Positions 31,773-40,979 are shown, numbered from the stretch's first letter. The stretch is 57,012 nt of DNA from CAJINA01 sp964647585 (GCA_964647585.1 CAZYGG010000019.1:1-57012), one strand, 5' to 3'. Notes: generated by a model not told the origin, from the letters alone. Numbers and translations: made by a program.

Positions 31773-32114
31773 CTATCCCGGTTCTTCCATCATGGCCAGG
31801 CCCACGAGATAGTGGCCTTTGAAGCGACCGGTATGTTCCTGGATAATGTAGCGAATCTTTGTCTTTATATAATCCCCTGGTTTTCTCCGGTTGACTTCTG
31901 TGTAACGGGCTTTAATTTCATCCCCGCTACTCAGGTGCCCCAGTACAGAAGAACCCTCCTTTACCAGAAAAAAGAGCCCTTTTAAAGGGACTTCCCAAAT
32001 TTTTGACTGATAGACCGCGCCCATGTTCTGGATATGAAATTCCACACATGTGTAGCCGGGGGCGCCGGCAGTTTTGTCTGGAGCAGTTTCAAGGACTGGT
32101 TGCAGTAAGGCCAT
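31773..32114 (-). CDS. PilZ-like domain protein
   Basis: A 113-residue protein whose strand pattern (FHIQNMGAVYQSKIWEVPLK, GLFFLVKEGSSVLGHLSSGD, IKARYTEVNRRKPGDYIKTK, IRYIIQEHTGRFKGHYLVGL) resembles a PilZ barrel. The RxxxR and (D/N)xSxxG c-di-GMP motifs are not visible, so it is a degenerate or ligand-free member. The call rests on overall pattern only. Confidence 0.5.
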   Translation of the reverse strand: MALLQPVLETAPDKTAGAPGYTCVEFHIQNMGAVYQSKIWEVPLKGLFFLVKEGSSVLGHLSSGDEIKARYTEVNRRKPGDYIKTKIRYIIQEHTGRFKGHYLVGLAMMEEPG

Positions 32115-32625
32115 TTTTCGTTCCCCCGTGCAGTATTTATAGTGGTACCCGGACCGGATGACGGTGACTGACCACCGGTCTTTTGTGTATAGCTGGCATT
32201 TTCGAATTTATATCGGTCAATGTTTTATAAATCCATTTATTTATCTAAACGAGAGAAACCACCCTTCCTTTCGAACGGGTTGCCGGAGTGGGCGTGGCAG
32301 CCGGTTCGCGGCGATGGTTGTGTCAAGCAATGTCGGGTGTCAAATTCGCCGGGAAAGGGGTGGCCGTGGGATGAATCGGCCACCCTTCCCGACAAACCCT
32401 TAATTCCCAGATGCGTCATCGGGCGAATGATTTGGTTTATATTCCGTGAATTAAGGGTTACTGTTTCTTACTTCAAATAGCGTGCCAGAACCCTCAAGAA
32501 AATGTAACCTGCTGAATGTTATATAAATAAAAATTTTCATGATTTTCAAATATCACTTGATGTTGATATTTGACGGGTGTATGGTGAAATATCATTAACT
32601 TTAATGCGGAAATATCGATACTCCC
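32115..32625. promoter_or_regulatory. intergenic region upstream of the GAF-AAA regulator
   Basis: 511 bases without a gene. The notable feature is a perfect 10-bp inverted repeat TCAAATATCA-cttgatgt-TGATATTTGA at 32546-32573, 53 bases before the regulator ATG, a candidate operator. An 11-bp inverted repeat ACCCTTAATTC / GAATTAAGGGT spans 32396-32459. Nothing else recognised. Confidence 0.45.
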
Positions 32626-34173
32626 ATGCGAAATTCCGACATCAGTCTGTTTAAATCCCTGTCCGAGGAACTGGATCCCAAGGTATTGCAGCGCAAATTC
32701 CTGCTCTCCTTGATTGAACTCCAGGGGGTGGGCCGGGGATCCATCTGGATCAAGCGGGACGATAAGATTCTGTGTATCGAAGCCGTGGGGGTGGAGAGCG
32801 AAAATATTAAAGATGTTGAGATTGATGCCGGGCGCCCGAGTATTGTGGGGTGGGTGATCGCGAACGGTACCATGACCATTGCCGATCCACGCGAAGATAA
32901 GCGCCATTACCGCGAATTGGAGGAAAAGCTGGCGGTGAAGAGCAGCCTGATTCTCTGTTTCCCCCTGTTTTTGAGGGACAAAACGGTTTACGGCGCCGTT
33001 CAGATTATAGATACGTCGCCCGAAAAGAGCCGTGTGAACCTGGATAAGGATTATCTTGACCACATTCAAAATCTCGTCAACATCGGTTCAACTTCACTGG
33101 CCAATGCCATCTTCTATAACAAGAGCCTGAAAGAGGCCGACGCCCTGCGGAAGACGTTGAGTATCATCCGGAGTGAAGGCGTCATCCTCGGACAGAGTCC
33201 GACCTTCCTGAAAGTGATGGAGCTTATCCGCAGCTACGCCGTCACCGATTATCCGGTACTGATCACCGGTGAAAGCGGGACCGGTAAGGAACTCGCTGCC
33301 AACCGCATTCATGAATTGAGCAACCGGCGGGACAAACCATTTCTGGTACAGAACTGCAGCGCCATACCGGAAAACCTCCTGGAAAGCGAACTGTTCGGGC
33401 ACCGGAAAGGTTCTTTTTCCGGCGCCATCGAGAACAAGGTCGGGCTTTTCGAGGCTGCGGACGGCGGCACTGTTTTTCTGGATGAGATCGGTGACATGCC
33501 GGTGAGCCTGCAGGCCAGGATTCTGCGGGTGATTCAAAACAACGAAATAAAACCGGTGGGGGAGACTCGGGTTAAGAAGGTCGATATTCGGGTTATCTCG
33601 GCCACCAATATCAATATCCAGGAGGCGGTCAATACAGGCAAATTCAGGCAGGATCTGTTTTTTCGGCTTTCGGTTCTGCCGATTCAACTGCCACCCCTCA
33701 GAGATCGCAAGGAAGACATCCCGCTTTTATTCAGACACTTTATGAAGCGGGAGTCGTTAAGAATGGGATTGTCGGCGAAACCGACGGTACCCGAAGCCAT
33801 GCGACTTTTGATTGAATATTCGTGGGATGGAAACATCCGGGAACTGGAGAATATTGCCAGGTACCTTCTGGTGGTCGTCGATTCAGATATCATCGAACCG
33901 CATGACCTGCCCTTTTTCTATGACCTGGGAAAAGAGGCACCGGCCGCCCTGCCGGCCGACAGTGGGTACGCGGGTGACAGTCAGCCGGCTGTGCCGCAAG
34001 CAGACCCGGCGGTGTCATTCGGGGAGCGAACCTGGGGGCAGGTGGAAAAGGATTATGTGCACTACCTGCTGGAAAAGCATAACGGTAATGTTACCCGGGC
34101 CGCCAAGGCCGCCGGGATCAATCGATCAACCTTCGCTTCCCGGATGCGTAAGTTGAACATCAAGAAAGAATAG
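32626..34173 (+). CDS. GAF-containing sigma-54-type transcriptional activator
   Basis: A 515-residue regulator. Residues about 1-165 form a GAF sensor; 190-425 the AAA+ domain: ITGESGTGKELAANRIHELS (Walker A), ESELFGHRKGSFSGAIENK, TVFLDEIGDMP (Walker B), ILRVIQNNEIKPVGE, FRQDLFFRLSVLPIQLPPLR and SWDGNIRELEN. The C-terminal Fis-type helix (NGNVTRAAKAAGINRSTFAS) binds DNA. The sigma-54 contact loop reads GSFSGA in place of GAFTGA. No kinase or target operon is adjacent. Confidence 0.93.
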   Translation: MRNSDISLFKSLSEELDPKVLQRKFLLSLIELQGVGRGSIWIKRDDKILCIEAVGVESENIKDVEIDAGRPSIVGWVIANGTMTIADPREDKRHYRELEEKLAVKSSLILCFPLFLRDKTVYGAVQIIDTSPEKSRVNLDKDYLDHIQNLVNIGSTSLANAIFYNKSLKEADALRKTLSIIRSEGVILGQSPTFLKVMELIRSYAVTDYPVLITGESGTGKELAANRIHELSNRRDKPFLVQNCSAIPENLLESELFGHRKGSFSGAIENKVGLFEAADGGTVFLDEIGDMPVSLQARILRVIQNNEIKPVGETRVKKVDIRVISATNINIQEAVNTGKFRQDLFFRLSVLPIQLPPLRDRKEDIPLLFRHFMKRESLRMGLSAKPTVPEAMRLLIEYSWDGNIRELENIARYLLVVVDSDIIEPHDLPFFYDLGKEAPAALPADSGYAGDSQPAVPQADPAVSFGERTWGQVEKDYVHYLLEKHNGNVTRAAKAAGINRSTFASRMRKLNIKKE

Positions 34174-34263
34174 AGATGTAAAAGATCGGGCTGGTTTGAT
34201 TGTAGGTTGTTAGGTTTATACTTGATGAGGCTGTAAAAAGTCAAAAAACAACATTTACAAGCG

Positions 34264-34392
34264 TTTTAAGTTTTAGGTCTTAAGTTTTAAGTATCTGGTT
34301 TGGTGATTCTTTATTTTTTCCTAACACCTAAGACCTAAAACGTAAAACCGATGAATTCAGCTTTATACGAATTCATCAAACCTAAATCGCTT
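34264..34392. repeat. intergenic hairpin repeat C2
   Basis: A second copy of repeat C1. Arms GTTTTAGGTCTTA (about 34269-34281) and TAAGACCTAAAAC are perfectly complementary, followed by the palindrome GATGAATTC...GAATTCATC. Confidence 0.78.
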
Positions 34393-34402
34393 CAGTCTGG
34401 CG

Positions 34403-34957
34403 TTATCTGCGCTGCTTGAACCCGGTGTCCACAATGATGGCGTTTTTGCGCCCCTTTTTTCTTAATTTCCTCAGCCTTTTCAGGGTACTGTCAAAATCTA
34501 CGGCAGGGGCGTCCTGTTCCCAGCCGGAACGGTCCATATACTTGAACAAACCTTTTCCGCTGCGGGAAATATTGGTGCCCCGGATGAGTTCCTGCCGGAA
34601 GTCGTCGAGGATCTGTTCGCCTTCTTCCAGGCTGGTGGCATACGAGTACCGGTAACCTGTGTGTTGAGTGTCCAGAAGCTTAAAGGCCGGGCTGTTAAAC
34701 TGCTCCGGATTCAATACCCTGACCGCTTTGCCTACCCCGATTTTCAGCAGGTATCGCTGGGCCTTTTCCAGCAGGTCTCCATTTTCCGCCAGCAGGTCCC
34801 AGGCTTTGCGAAAGTCGGTCAGGCAGGTCAAATCGGGTTCCAGTTTGAGGGCGGCTGCCTGGATATCCGCGACAGCTTTGGAGAGTTCTTCACGGGTGGT
34901 GGCTGCGAGGACAATGGTCAAACGATTCAATTTCTTATCTGCTTTTACACTGCTCAT
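34403..34957 (-). CDS. hypothetical protein, last gene of the Sir2-ASKHA operon
   Basis: A 184-residue soluble protein not recognised. The N-terminal third (LNRLTIVLAATTREELSKAV) may be a small alpha/beta unit; the C-terminus is basic (LKRLRKLRKKGRKNAIIVDT). YSYATSLEEGEQILDDFRQE is distinctive. Its ATG overlaps the stop of the ASKHA activator (ATGA), so it is co-translated and probably acts on the same target. Confidence 0.75.
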   Translation of the reverse strand: MSSVKADKKLNRLTIVLAATTREELSKAVADIQAAALKLEPDLTCLTDFRKAWDLLAENGDLLEKAQRYLLKIGVGKAVRVLNPEQFNSPAFKLLDTQHTGYRYSYATSLEEGEQILDDFRQELIRGTNISRSGKGLFKYMDRSGWEQDAPAVDFDSTLKRLRKLRKKGRKNAIIVDTGFKQRR

Positions 34958-36504
34958 GGTGTTTTCCGGGCAACGGATGGAAACAGGCCGGTGTTGGTGT
35001 GCGGTAAAAATTTGGCGGCCGAAAACCGGTTCATGAAGTCCTGGTTCACGTTTAACTCCAGGTAGGTGATACTATCCCGGATGCGGTCGATTTCGGACAG
35101 GCAAGCGGAGTCGATCAGAAAGCGGGTAGCGCCGCCGAGGCTGCTGTTGCCCAGGCTGCGGTAGGCTGAAAGGGGCAGGTCGGGCAGCATCCCTATGGAA
35201 ATGGCCGAACGGGGATTGATGAAAGAACCGAAGGTGCCGGCCACGAAAAAGGCCCCCAGATCCATCAGCCCGGCACCCACCGATTCACTGATGGTTTCAA
35301 GGATGGTATACATGGCGGCTTTGGACCGGATCAGGCTGTCGAGGTCCGCCTGGCTGATGGTCAGGTCTTCGCCGGTTCCCGACGCCTCCCCGGAAACGAC
35401 CACGAAGTACGCGAGGCCTTCGTTTTGCACGATGCGGCCGTTGCCCCGGTCAGGGACAAGTTTACCGCGGATATCGAGCATTCCGGATAGAAACAGGCAG
35501 GCCGCGAGATCAATAAGTCCCGATCCGCAAATCCCGACGGGGGGCAGGTCGTCGATTGTTCCGATTTGAACCTGCCTGGAATCGGGATCCAGGGTCACCT
35601 GGTCGATGACCCCGGGACCGGCCATCATGCCCATTCTGGTAACCCCCCCCTCGAGGGCGGGACCGGCCGCCCCGGCACAGGCAATCAGCCAGTTCTGGTT
35701 GCCGAGGACCACTTCGGCATTGGTGCCGACATCCACCATAAGGGTGGTTTCTTCCCGGCGATGGATGCCTGCAAAAAGAATCCCCGCAATCAGGTCTCCA
35801 CCGAAATAGCTGCCGATATTAGGAAAGATGAAGACCCTGGCCCGCGGGTGCAGGTCCAGGCCGAGATCCACTGCTTTCGCCAGGGCGGGTCGGTTGATGA
35901 CCGGGATGTAGGGTTCCCTGATAATCCATTTCGGGTCAAGCCCCATGAAAAGGTGGGTCATGGCGGTGTTCCCGGCGACAGCGGCCAGAATCAGCCTGGC
36001 CGGATCAAAGTCGCAGCCGCGGCACAGCCGGGCGATTTCGCGGTTCAGGCCGTTTACGATCAGGTCCTGGAGAACTTTGGATCCGTCCGGCTGGCCGGCA
36101 TGGTGAATCCGGGTCAGGATATCGGGGCCGATGGCGATCTGCGGGTTATCAAAAGAACTTTCCGCCAGAACCTCTCCGGAGAGCAGGTCAACCAGTCTTA
36201 AGACCACCCGGGAGGTACCCAGGTCGATGGCCACGCCGGCCGGCGAAGGGGCATCCTTTTCAGGCGCCAGATCGATCAGCGTCCAGTGGTCATGTCGCCG
36301 GCAGAGGGTGCCGAGCAGGTCCGGGCCGGATGTCCGGATGAGTTCCGGCAGGCTGCGCAGCAGGTCCAGATCAACTGAAACGGTTCCGGATTTCAGGGCT
36401 GGCTTCAGGGCGGCCAGGACTCTTTCAGCATCCGCCGTATTGTTTTCCAGGCTGGGTGCCGGTACGGATACCCTTTTTACCCATCCGTTTTGTAGTTTTG
36501 GCAT
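34954..36504 (-). CDS. ASKHA-domain activator of corrinoid proteins (RACo/RamA-like), no ferredoxin domain
   Basis: A 516-residue protein. ATPase motifs are present: GVAIDLGTSRVVLRL, AVAGNTAMTHLFMGL, MVDVGTNAEVVLGN, ACAGAAGPALEGG, GICGSGLIDLAA and VAGTFGSFINPRSA, matching the DUF4445/ASKHA region of proteins that reactivate oxidised Co(II) corrinoid methyltransferases. The usual N-terminal [2Fe-2S] domain is absent; the first ~85 residues are a different small domain (SVPAPSLENNTADAERVLAA). Encoded 11 bases after sir2 and overlapping the next gene. Confidence 0.9.
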   Translation of the reverse strand: MPKLQNGWVKRVSVPAPSLENNTADAERVLAALKPALKSGTVSVDLDLLRSLPELIRTSGPDLLGTLCRRHDHWTLIDLAPEKDAPSPAGVAIDLGTSRVVLRLVDLLSGEVLAESSFDNPQIAIGPDILTRIHHAGQPDGSKVLQDLIVNGLNREIARLCRGCDFDPARLILAAVAGNTAMTHLFMGLDPKWIIREPYIPVINRPALAKAVDLGLDLHPRARVFIFPNIGSYFGGDLIAGILFAGIHRREETTLMVDVGTNAEVVLGNQNWLIACAGAAGPALEGGVTRMGMMAGPGVIDQVTLDPDSRQVQIGTIDDLPPVGICGSGLIDLAACLFLSGMLDIRGKLVPDRGNGRIVQNEGLAYFVVVSGEASGTGEDLTISQADLDSLIRSKAAMYTILETISESVGAGLMDLGAFFVAGTFGSFINPRSAISIGMLPDLPLSAYRSLGNSSLGGATRFLIDSACLSEIDRIRDSITYLELNVNQDFMNRFSAAKFLPHTNTGLFPSVARKTP

Positions 36505-36515
36505 AGTTTGTTCCG

Positions 36516-37262
36516 TCAGGTCGCCAGGTCAAGTTCGGCGAGGATGCTGTTCATCACCTCTCCGGCGCGGCCTTTAAGCAGGTAGTCGCTGGTGGTGTGG
36601 GTGAGGGGTGTGGATTCGGGGTTGATTTCGATGACGATGGCGCCGCTCTGCTTGGCGATCACCGGTAAAAAAGCCGACGGTTGCACCACGGCAGAAGTGC
36701 CGACCACCAGCATGAGATCACACTGGGAAGCAATTGCCTGAGACCGGGTCAGATGTTCGGGTGGTATCAGCTCGCCGAAGAACACACAGGCCGGACGCAG
36801 GACGCCGCCGCAGGTGCATTTCGGCGGCATTTCATCCAGGGTGACCTCGGCGGTTTTAATTTCCCGGCGGCATTGCAGGCACTCCATCACCGCAAATGAG
36901 CCGTGAAATTCGATGACATCGCTGTTGCCGGCCAGTTGATGCAGCCCATCCACATTCTGGGTGATGACGGTTTTGAGATAACCCAGGGTTTCCAGCCGGG
37001 CCAGTCCCCGGTGGCCGTCATTGGGGCGGGCGGTATCCAGCGTGCTTTTCATCTCACCGATAAGCACCCGCCATACCTTGGCGGGGTCCCGCATGAAAGC
37101 GTCGATGTGGGCGAACTCCATGGGATCGAATTTTTCCCAGATGCCGCCCTTGCCGCGGAAAGGCGGGATGCCGCTTTCAACGCTGATGCCGGCCCCGGTC
37201 AGGGCCACCACCTGCCGGCTGGCGGCTATGTCCCGGGCCGCTTTTGTGATGAGGCTTTGCAT
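36516..37262 (-). CDS. cobB: Sir2-family NAD-dependent protein deacylase
   Basis: A 248-residue sirtuin. ALTGAGISVESGIPPFRGK (NAD binding), ITQNVDGLHQLAGNSDVIEFHG with the catalytic His, zinc Cys in CLQCRRE and KCTCGG, FFGELIP, and VVGTSAVVQPSAFLP. It removes acyl groups from lysine, for example on acetyl-CoA synthetase. First gene of an operon with the corrinoid activator. Confidence 0.97.
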   Translation of the reverse strand: MQSLITKAARDIAASRQVVALTGAGISVESGIPPFRGKGGIWEKFDPMEFAHIDAFMRDPAKVWRVLIGEMKSTLDTARPNDGHRGLARLETLGYLKTVITQNVDGLHQLAGNSDVIEFHGSFAVMECLQCRREIKTAEVTLDEMPPKCTCGGVLRPACVFFGELIPPEHLTRSQAIASQCDLMLVVGTSAVVQPSAFLPVIAKQSGAIVIEINPESTPLTHTTSDYLLKGRAGEVMNSILAELDLAT

Positions 37263-37380
37263 GGTTTATAAGGTTAAAGGTAGAAGGTTGAAGGTGGAAG
37301 GTGGAAGGCTGAAGGTCTTTAAAACAAAAAGCAGTCAGTCCTGGTTTTCCTTCGGCCTTCTACCTTCAGTCTTGAGTTTT
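37262..37380. repeat. GGTNGAAGG-word hairpin between sir2 and the MBL hydrolase gene
   Basis: GGTAGAAGGTTGAAGGTGGAAGG at the left and CCTTCGGCCTTCTACCTTCA at the right form an imperfect hairpin. A single similar word lies at 13455-13475. Confidence 0.6.
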
Positions 37381-38219
37381 TATAACTCAAATGTGTCGTC
37401 CGCCCCCACCGCGAAACAGTCCATGGTGATCTTTTCCCGGCTCAGGCGTTCCCTGCATTTGTCCACGATAGCATCCACCGCCGCGTCGGATCTGTCCTGG
37501 TTCAGGTGAAACATCCCGAACTGCTTGACGCCGGCCTCTATGGCCAGATCAAGCGCCTGGGTATAGGTACTGTGTCCCCACTCAACCGTGGTCTTATACT
37601 CTTCATCAGTGTACTCGGCATCATGAAAAAGCAGATCCGCGCCCCGGGCGAAATCCAGGTAGGCGTCGGGGGTCAGGCCGCCGCCGTGCTTATAACCAAG
37701 TTCGTTATCCGTCAGGAAAACAAAGGTTTTCCCGTTTTCCGTAAATTTGTACCCCGCACCGCCGTTGGGGTGGCTCAGGGGAATCGGGTCTATGATCAGG
37801 TCGCCGATTTGAAACGTGGCCGGGCAGGCATCCGGATATATAATATTGGCCTTGACCTGCGAATATTTTACCGGGAAGCTGGGCGGCGACATCACCTTGG
37901 TGAGCATTTTTTCTACAAAATCGGTATGGAACGGGCATTTGTGAATCGTAAATTCTGAACGTTCAAAGAACACCGGTTTAAAGAAAGGAAAGCCCATGAC
38001 ATGATCCCAGTGGCCATGGGTGAAAATAAAATGGTAGGCCCAGCGCCCCTGGTCGATAAGGCTGTTGCCGAGGCGGCGGATTCCGGTACCGGCATCCACA
38101 ATGATGATATCATCATTCGCGGTGCGGATTTCGAGGCACGCCGTGTCCCCCCCGTATTTCAGATAGTCTTTTCCCGAAACAGGAGTGGATCCCCTTGACC
38201 CCCAGCATGTTACGCGCAT
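37380..38219 (-). CDS. metallo-beta-lactamase-fold hydrolase
   Basis: A 279-residue MBL protein. MRVTCWGSRGSTPVSGKDYL, IIVDAGTGIRRLG, FTHGHWDHVMGFPFF (metal motif HxHxDH), PIPLSHPNGGAGYKFTENGK, LLFHDAEYTDEEY and WGHSTYTQALDLA resemble the cyclic-nucleotide phosphodiesterase-like/RNase Z-like group. The substrate is not predictable. A standalone gene between hairpins. Confidence 0.9.
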   Translation of the reverse strand: MRVTCWGSRGSTPVSGKDYLKYGGDTACLEIRTANDDIIIVDAGTGIRRLGNSLIDQGRWAYHFIFTHGHWDHVMGFPFFKPVFFERSEFTIHKCPFHTDFVEKMLTKVMSPPSFPVKYSQVKANIIYPDACPATFQIGDLIIDPIPLSHPNGGAGYKFTENGKTFVFLTDNELGYKHGGGLTPDAYLDFARGADLLFHDAEYTDEEYKTTVEWGHSTYTQALDLAIEAGVKQFGMFHLNQDRSDAAVDAIVDKCRERLSREKITMDCFAVGADDTFEL

Positions 38220-38327
38220 AGCAACTCCGTAAGGCGCTGAATCAGGTTAACGATAAATGATTGAATAAGACGGTTAGGCCGGACTGTTTTGACCCGATAT
38301 TGAATCTATAACAAAAACGGATATTTT

Positions 38328-39170
38328 TCAACTTTTACCCGTTTTGCCAAGAAAAGTGTGCCAGATGCCGTCCCGGCTCCAGCGTTTCACGATTGTCACC
38401 GGCTGATTCGCGAGATAGTCACTGATCCGCTTGGCGTCACTGCGCAGCAACCCGGAGAGTATAAACCATTTCTTGTCCAAAAACCCGGTAGTGCGCACTA
38501 TTCGGTGCATGACATCGTAATGGATGTTGGCCACCAGCAGATCGGCCCGGTATCCGGTACACGCTTCGGCCTGCCCGTTAATGACCAGGATCTGCCGCTC
38601 CATGTCATTCAGGCGCACATTTTCCAGGGTGGTCCCGGCGGCAAGAAAATTAAAGTCCACGGCCACCGCTTCCCGGCAGCCAAGCTTTATGGCCGCCAGC
38701 GCCAGGACACCTGTCCCGGTTCCCAGGTCCAGCATACGCAACGCCCCACCGGCGGTACAAACCAGGTCGAGCGCTTCAAGGCAGTCCCGGGTAGTCGGGT
38801 GGGTCCCGGTGCCGAAGACCACGCCGGGATCCAGGATGATTTCAATTTTATCGTCTTCAGGCGCTGGGTCGCTCCAGGGCGGCCGCAACCGAAACCGCCC
38901 GACCTGAACAGGGGCGACCTGGCCGCCCTGCCACTGTGCGTAACTCATCTGGTAGCTGTCCAGCAGCTTCAGCGCCGGGTAGGTACCGACCAGGTTGGTG
39001 ACCACTTTTTCGGCCGGGGATTTAAAGAAGAGGAAAGAGAAGCCTCCCTCTTCCCAGTTGCCGATGAAAGCTTCGTTCCGGATTCCGGCCCGGGTTGGCA
39101 GGCGGCCCTCAAGGTAATAGATATAGAGTTCCGAGTCAGGCCCCAGGCGCTGTGGCAGCCTGTTTTTCAT
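38328..39170 (-). CDS. prmA: ribosomal protein L11 methyltransferase-like (PrmA)
   Basis: A 280-residue SAM methyltransferase. The PrmA core is visible: IILDPGVVFGTGTHPTTRDC, MLDLGTGTGVLALAAIKLGC (motif I), AVDFNFLAAGTTLENVRLN and LLVANIHYDVMHRIV (in place of the usual NI-L). The N-terminal substrate domain is diverged. Its start overlaps the AcuB-like stop (ATGA), so they are co-translated. Confidence 0.85.
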   Translation of the reverse strand: MKNRLPQRLGPDSELYIYYLEGRLPTRAGIRNEAFIGNWEEGGFSFLFFKSPAEKVVTNLVGTYPALKLLDSYQMSYAQWQGGQVAPVQVGRFRLRPPWSDPAPEDDKIEIILDPGVVFGTGTHPTTRDCLEALDLVCTAGGALRMLDLGTGTGVLALAAIKLGCREAVAVDFNFLAAGTTLENVRLNDMERQILVINGQAEACTGYRADLLVANIHYDVMHRIVRTTGFLDKKWFILSGLLRSDAKRISDYLANQPVTIVKRWSRDGIWHTFLGKTGKS

Positions 39171-39844
39171 TTATGCTGCGGCAGCTGATCCATATACCAT
39201 TTCATAGGATCCAGATGCGTAAACCCCAGTTTTTCAAGTTTTCTTTTCACCGGGCCCACGTTTTGGGTAAGCAGGTACGGAAACACAGCGCGCATGTTTT
39301 TTTCCCAGTAGCGGGCCACCAGGATGCTGCCAAAAGAGATGTTGTCTTCCGTAATGGCGTCCACGATCTTCTTCATCTGGCCCACTTTTTCCTCCACCAG
39401 GATGCACAGCAGGGTGCCGGGCTCGCCGATACCGAGCACGTTGGTGAATGCCCTGAGCAGGTCCCGCACAGAGAGCATTCCCTTGAGCCGCCCCGCGTCG
39501 TCCACCACCGGGAATGCGCCCACTTTTTCTATCTGGATCTTTAAGAGCGCATCCTGAATGGTGTCCAGCGGCGAGATCGTTTTTGGCTGTGGGGTCATGA
39601 CATCTTTGATTTTGAGCGCGGCCACTTTTTTCTTTTCCTGCTCGGAGGCAATGCCCTTGTACAGGTCGTATGGCAGGGCGCTGCGGATACCCCGGTCGGT
39701 AATGATGCCGATCAGTTTGTCTTCATCGGCCACCACCGGCAGGTGGCGTATCTGGTTATCCGCCATGAGATCCCTGGCCGTAAACAGGGTGTCATCTTCG
39801 GTTATGGTGATGACCCGGGCGGTCATCGAATTGCTTACAAACAT
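39167..39844 (-). CDS. CBS-domain protein, AcuB-like
   Basis: A 225-residue protein with two CBS motifs (about 1-75 and 80-135: DDTLFTARDLMADNQIRHLP, LIGIITDRGI, ISPLDTIQDALLKIQIEKVG, LKGMLSVRDLLRAF) and an ACT-like C-terminus (LLCILVEEKVGQMKKIVDAI). This layout is that of AcuB, a putative adenine-nucleotide sensor for acetyl-CoA metabolism. AcuC-like deacetylase lies just upstream. Confidence 0.9.
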   Translation of the reverse strand: MFVSNSMTARVITITEDDTLFTARDLMADNQIRHLPVVADEDKLIGIITDRGIRSALPYDLYKGIASEQEKKKVAALKIKDVMTPQPKTISPLDTIQDALLKIQIEKVGAFPVVDDAGRLKGMLSVRDLLRAFTNVLGIGEPGTLLCILVEEKVGQMKKIVDAITEDNISFGSILVARYWEKNMRAVFPYLLTQNVGPVKRKLEKLGFTHLDPMKWYMDQLPQHK

Positions 39845-39886
39845 TTTTTCCTCCAGTGTTATAAAACTTCTTGAAGTGCCTAAAGT

Positions 39887-40005
39887 GAACTAAAGTTATA
39901 AATGATCTAAAGTTAAGGCATTCTGCTTTTTTGATAAAAGTAATGGAGCGAAGCGACTCCGAAATTTTAGGCACTTTAGATCACTTTAGTCACTTCACAC
40001 TCAAA
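39887..40005. repeat. CTAAAGTG-word hairpin
   Basis: AAGTGCCTAAAGTGAACTAAAG at the left pairs with TTTAGGCACTTTAGATCACTTTAG at the right, with AATGGAGCGAAGCGACTCCG at the centre. Confidence 0.65.
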
Positions 40006-40007
40006 TC

Positions 40008-40958
40008 TTATCTGTTTAGTAGTATGTCTACGTGATTGCTGGCCAGTTCTCCCAGGCGCTTGAGGCAGTACCCACCCTCCAGTACGGAAATCAGTTTACC
40101 GCCGGTGTGTTCGGCGGCTTCGTCGTAAAGGGTTTCCATTATTCTTGAATATCCCTCGGTTGTCAGACTGACGCCGGACATGTCATCATCGCAGTGCGCG
40201 TCAAAGCCGGCCGAAACAAGGAGAAACTGCGGTTTGAAAGCGGCCAGGGCCGGTTTCAGGTCCGCCTCGAAATGGGCCGCATATTCACTGTCACCCTGCC
40301 CCGGCAGGACCGGAAGATTTAAGGTCGCCCCGCTGCCGGGCCCGTTCCCGCTTTCAAAGGCGCGTCCGGTTCCCGGGAACGCGAAAGACGGGTGCTCGTG
40401 GATAGAGAAGTAAAAAACGGTGGGATCGTTTTCAAATATATGCTGGGTACCGTTGCCGTGGTGTACGTCGAAATCGACGATGGCCACCCGTTCAAGGTCC
40501 CATTTTTTTTGCAGGTAGCGGGCCGCAATGGCAATATTGTTAAAGTAGCAGAACCCCATGGCGCTATCTACTTCGGCGTGGTGGCCGGGTGGCCGGACTG
40601 CACAGAAGGCGTTATCGATTTCGCCGTTCATCAGCCGGTCGATGGTGTCGAGGATGCCGCCGACGGCCAACTGGGCGATTTCATAGGTATCCTGGCACAT
40701 CTGGTTGTCCGGGTAATCGATGGATTTGCGATTGCCCATGCAGGCGGCCTCAAAACGGAGGATGTAAGCCTGGTCGTGGACGGCTTCTATCCACTCCATG
40801 GCCGCCGGGCTGGCGCCGATGCGGACCACTTGGGCAAGTTGGCCGCTTTCTTCGAGGCCTTTGACGATTGCCTGTAGACGTTCCGGTACTTCGGGGTGAT
40901 AGGGGCCGGTATCGTGCAGCAGGTAGCGGGTATCATACAAAAAGCCGGTTCGATTCAT
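40008..40958 (-). CDS. histone-deacetylase-family protein, AcuC-like
   Basis: A 316-residue zinc-dependent amidohydrolase. YHPEVPERLQAI, RPPGHHAEVDSAMGFCYFNN (catalytic His pair), IVDFDVHHGNGTQHIF (zinc Asp/His), SIHEHPSFAFPGTGRA, SAGFDAHCDDDMSG (zinc Asp) and ISVLEGGY. All ligands are present. It deacetylates proteins or small acetylated amines. Together with the AcuB-like gene downstream and Sir2 nearby it suggests an acetylation-control group. Confidence 0.96.
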   Translation of the reverse strand: MNRTGFLYDTRYLLHDTGPYHPEVPERLQAIVKGLEESGQLAQVVRIGASPAAMEWIEAVHDQAYILRFEAACMGNRKSIDYPDNQMCQDTYEIAQLAVGGILDTIDRLMNGEIDNAFCAVRPPGHHAEVDSAMGFCYFNNIAIAARYLQKKWDLERVAIVDFDVHHGNGTQHIFENDPTVFYFSIHEHPSFAFPGTGRAFESGNGPGSGATLNLPVLPGQGDSEYAAHFEADLKPALAAFKPQFLLVSAGFDAHCDDDMSGVSLTTEGYSRIMETLYDEAAEHTGGKLISVLEGGYCLKRLGELASNHVDILLNR

Positions 40959-40979
40959 AAAAACTCCAGAGAATAGGTG

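Noticed and set aside
31773..32114. c-di-GMP receptor function for the PilZ-like protein
   Set aside because: The RxxxR and (D/N)xSxxG motifs are not seen, so ligand binding is not claimed.
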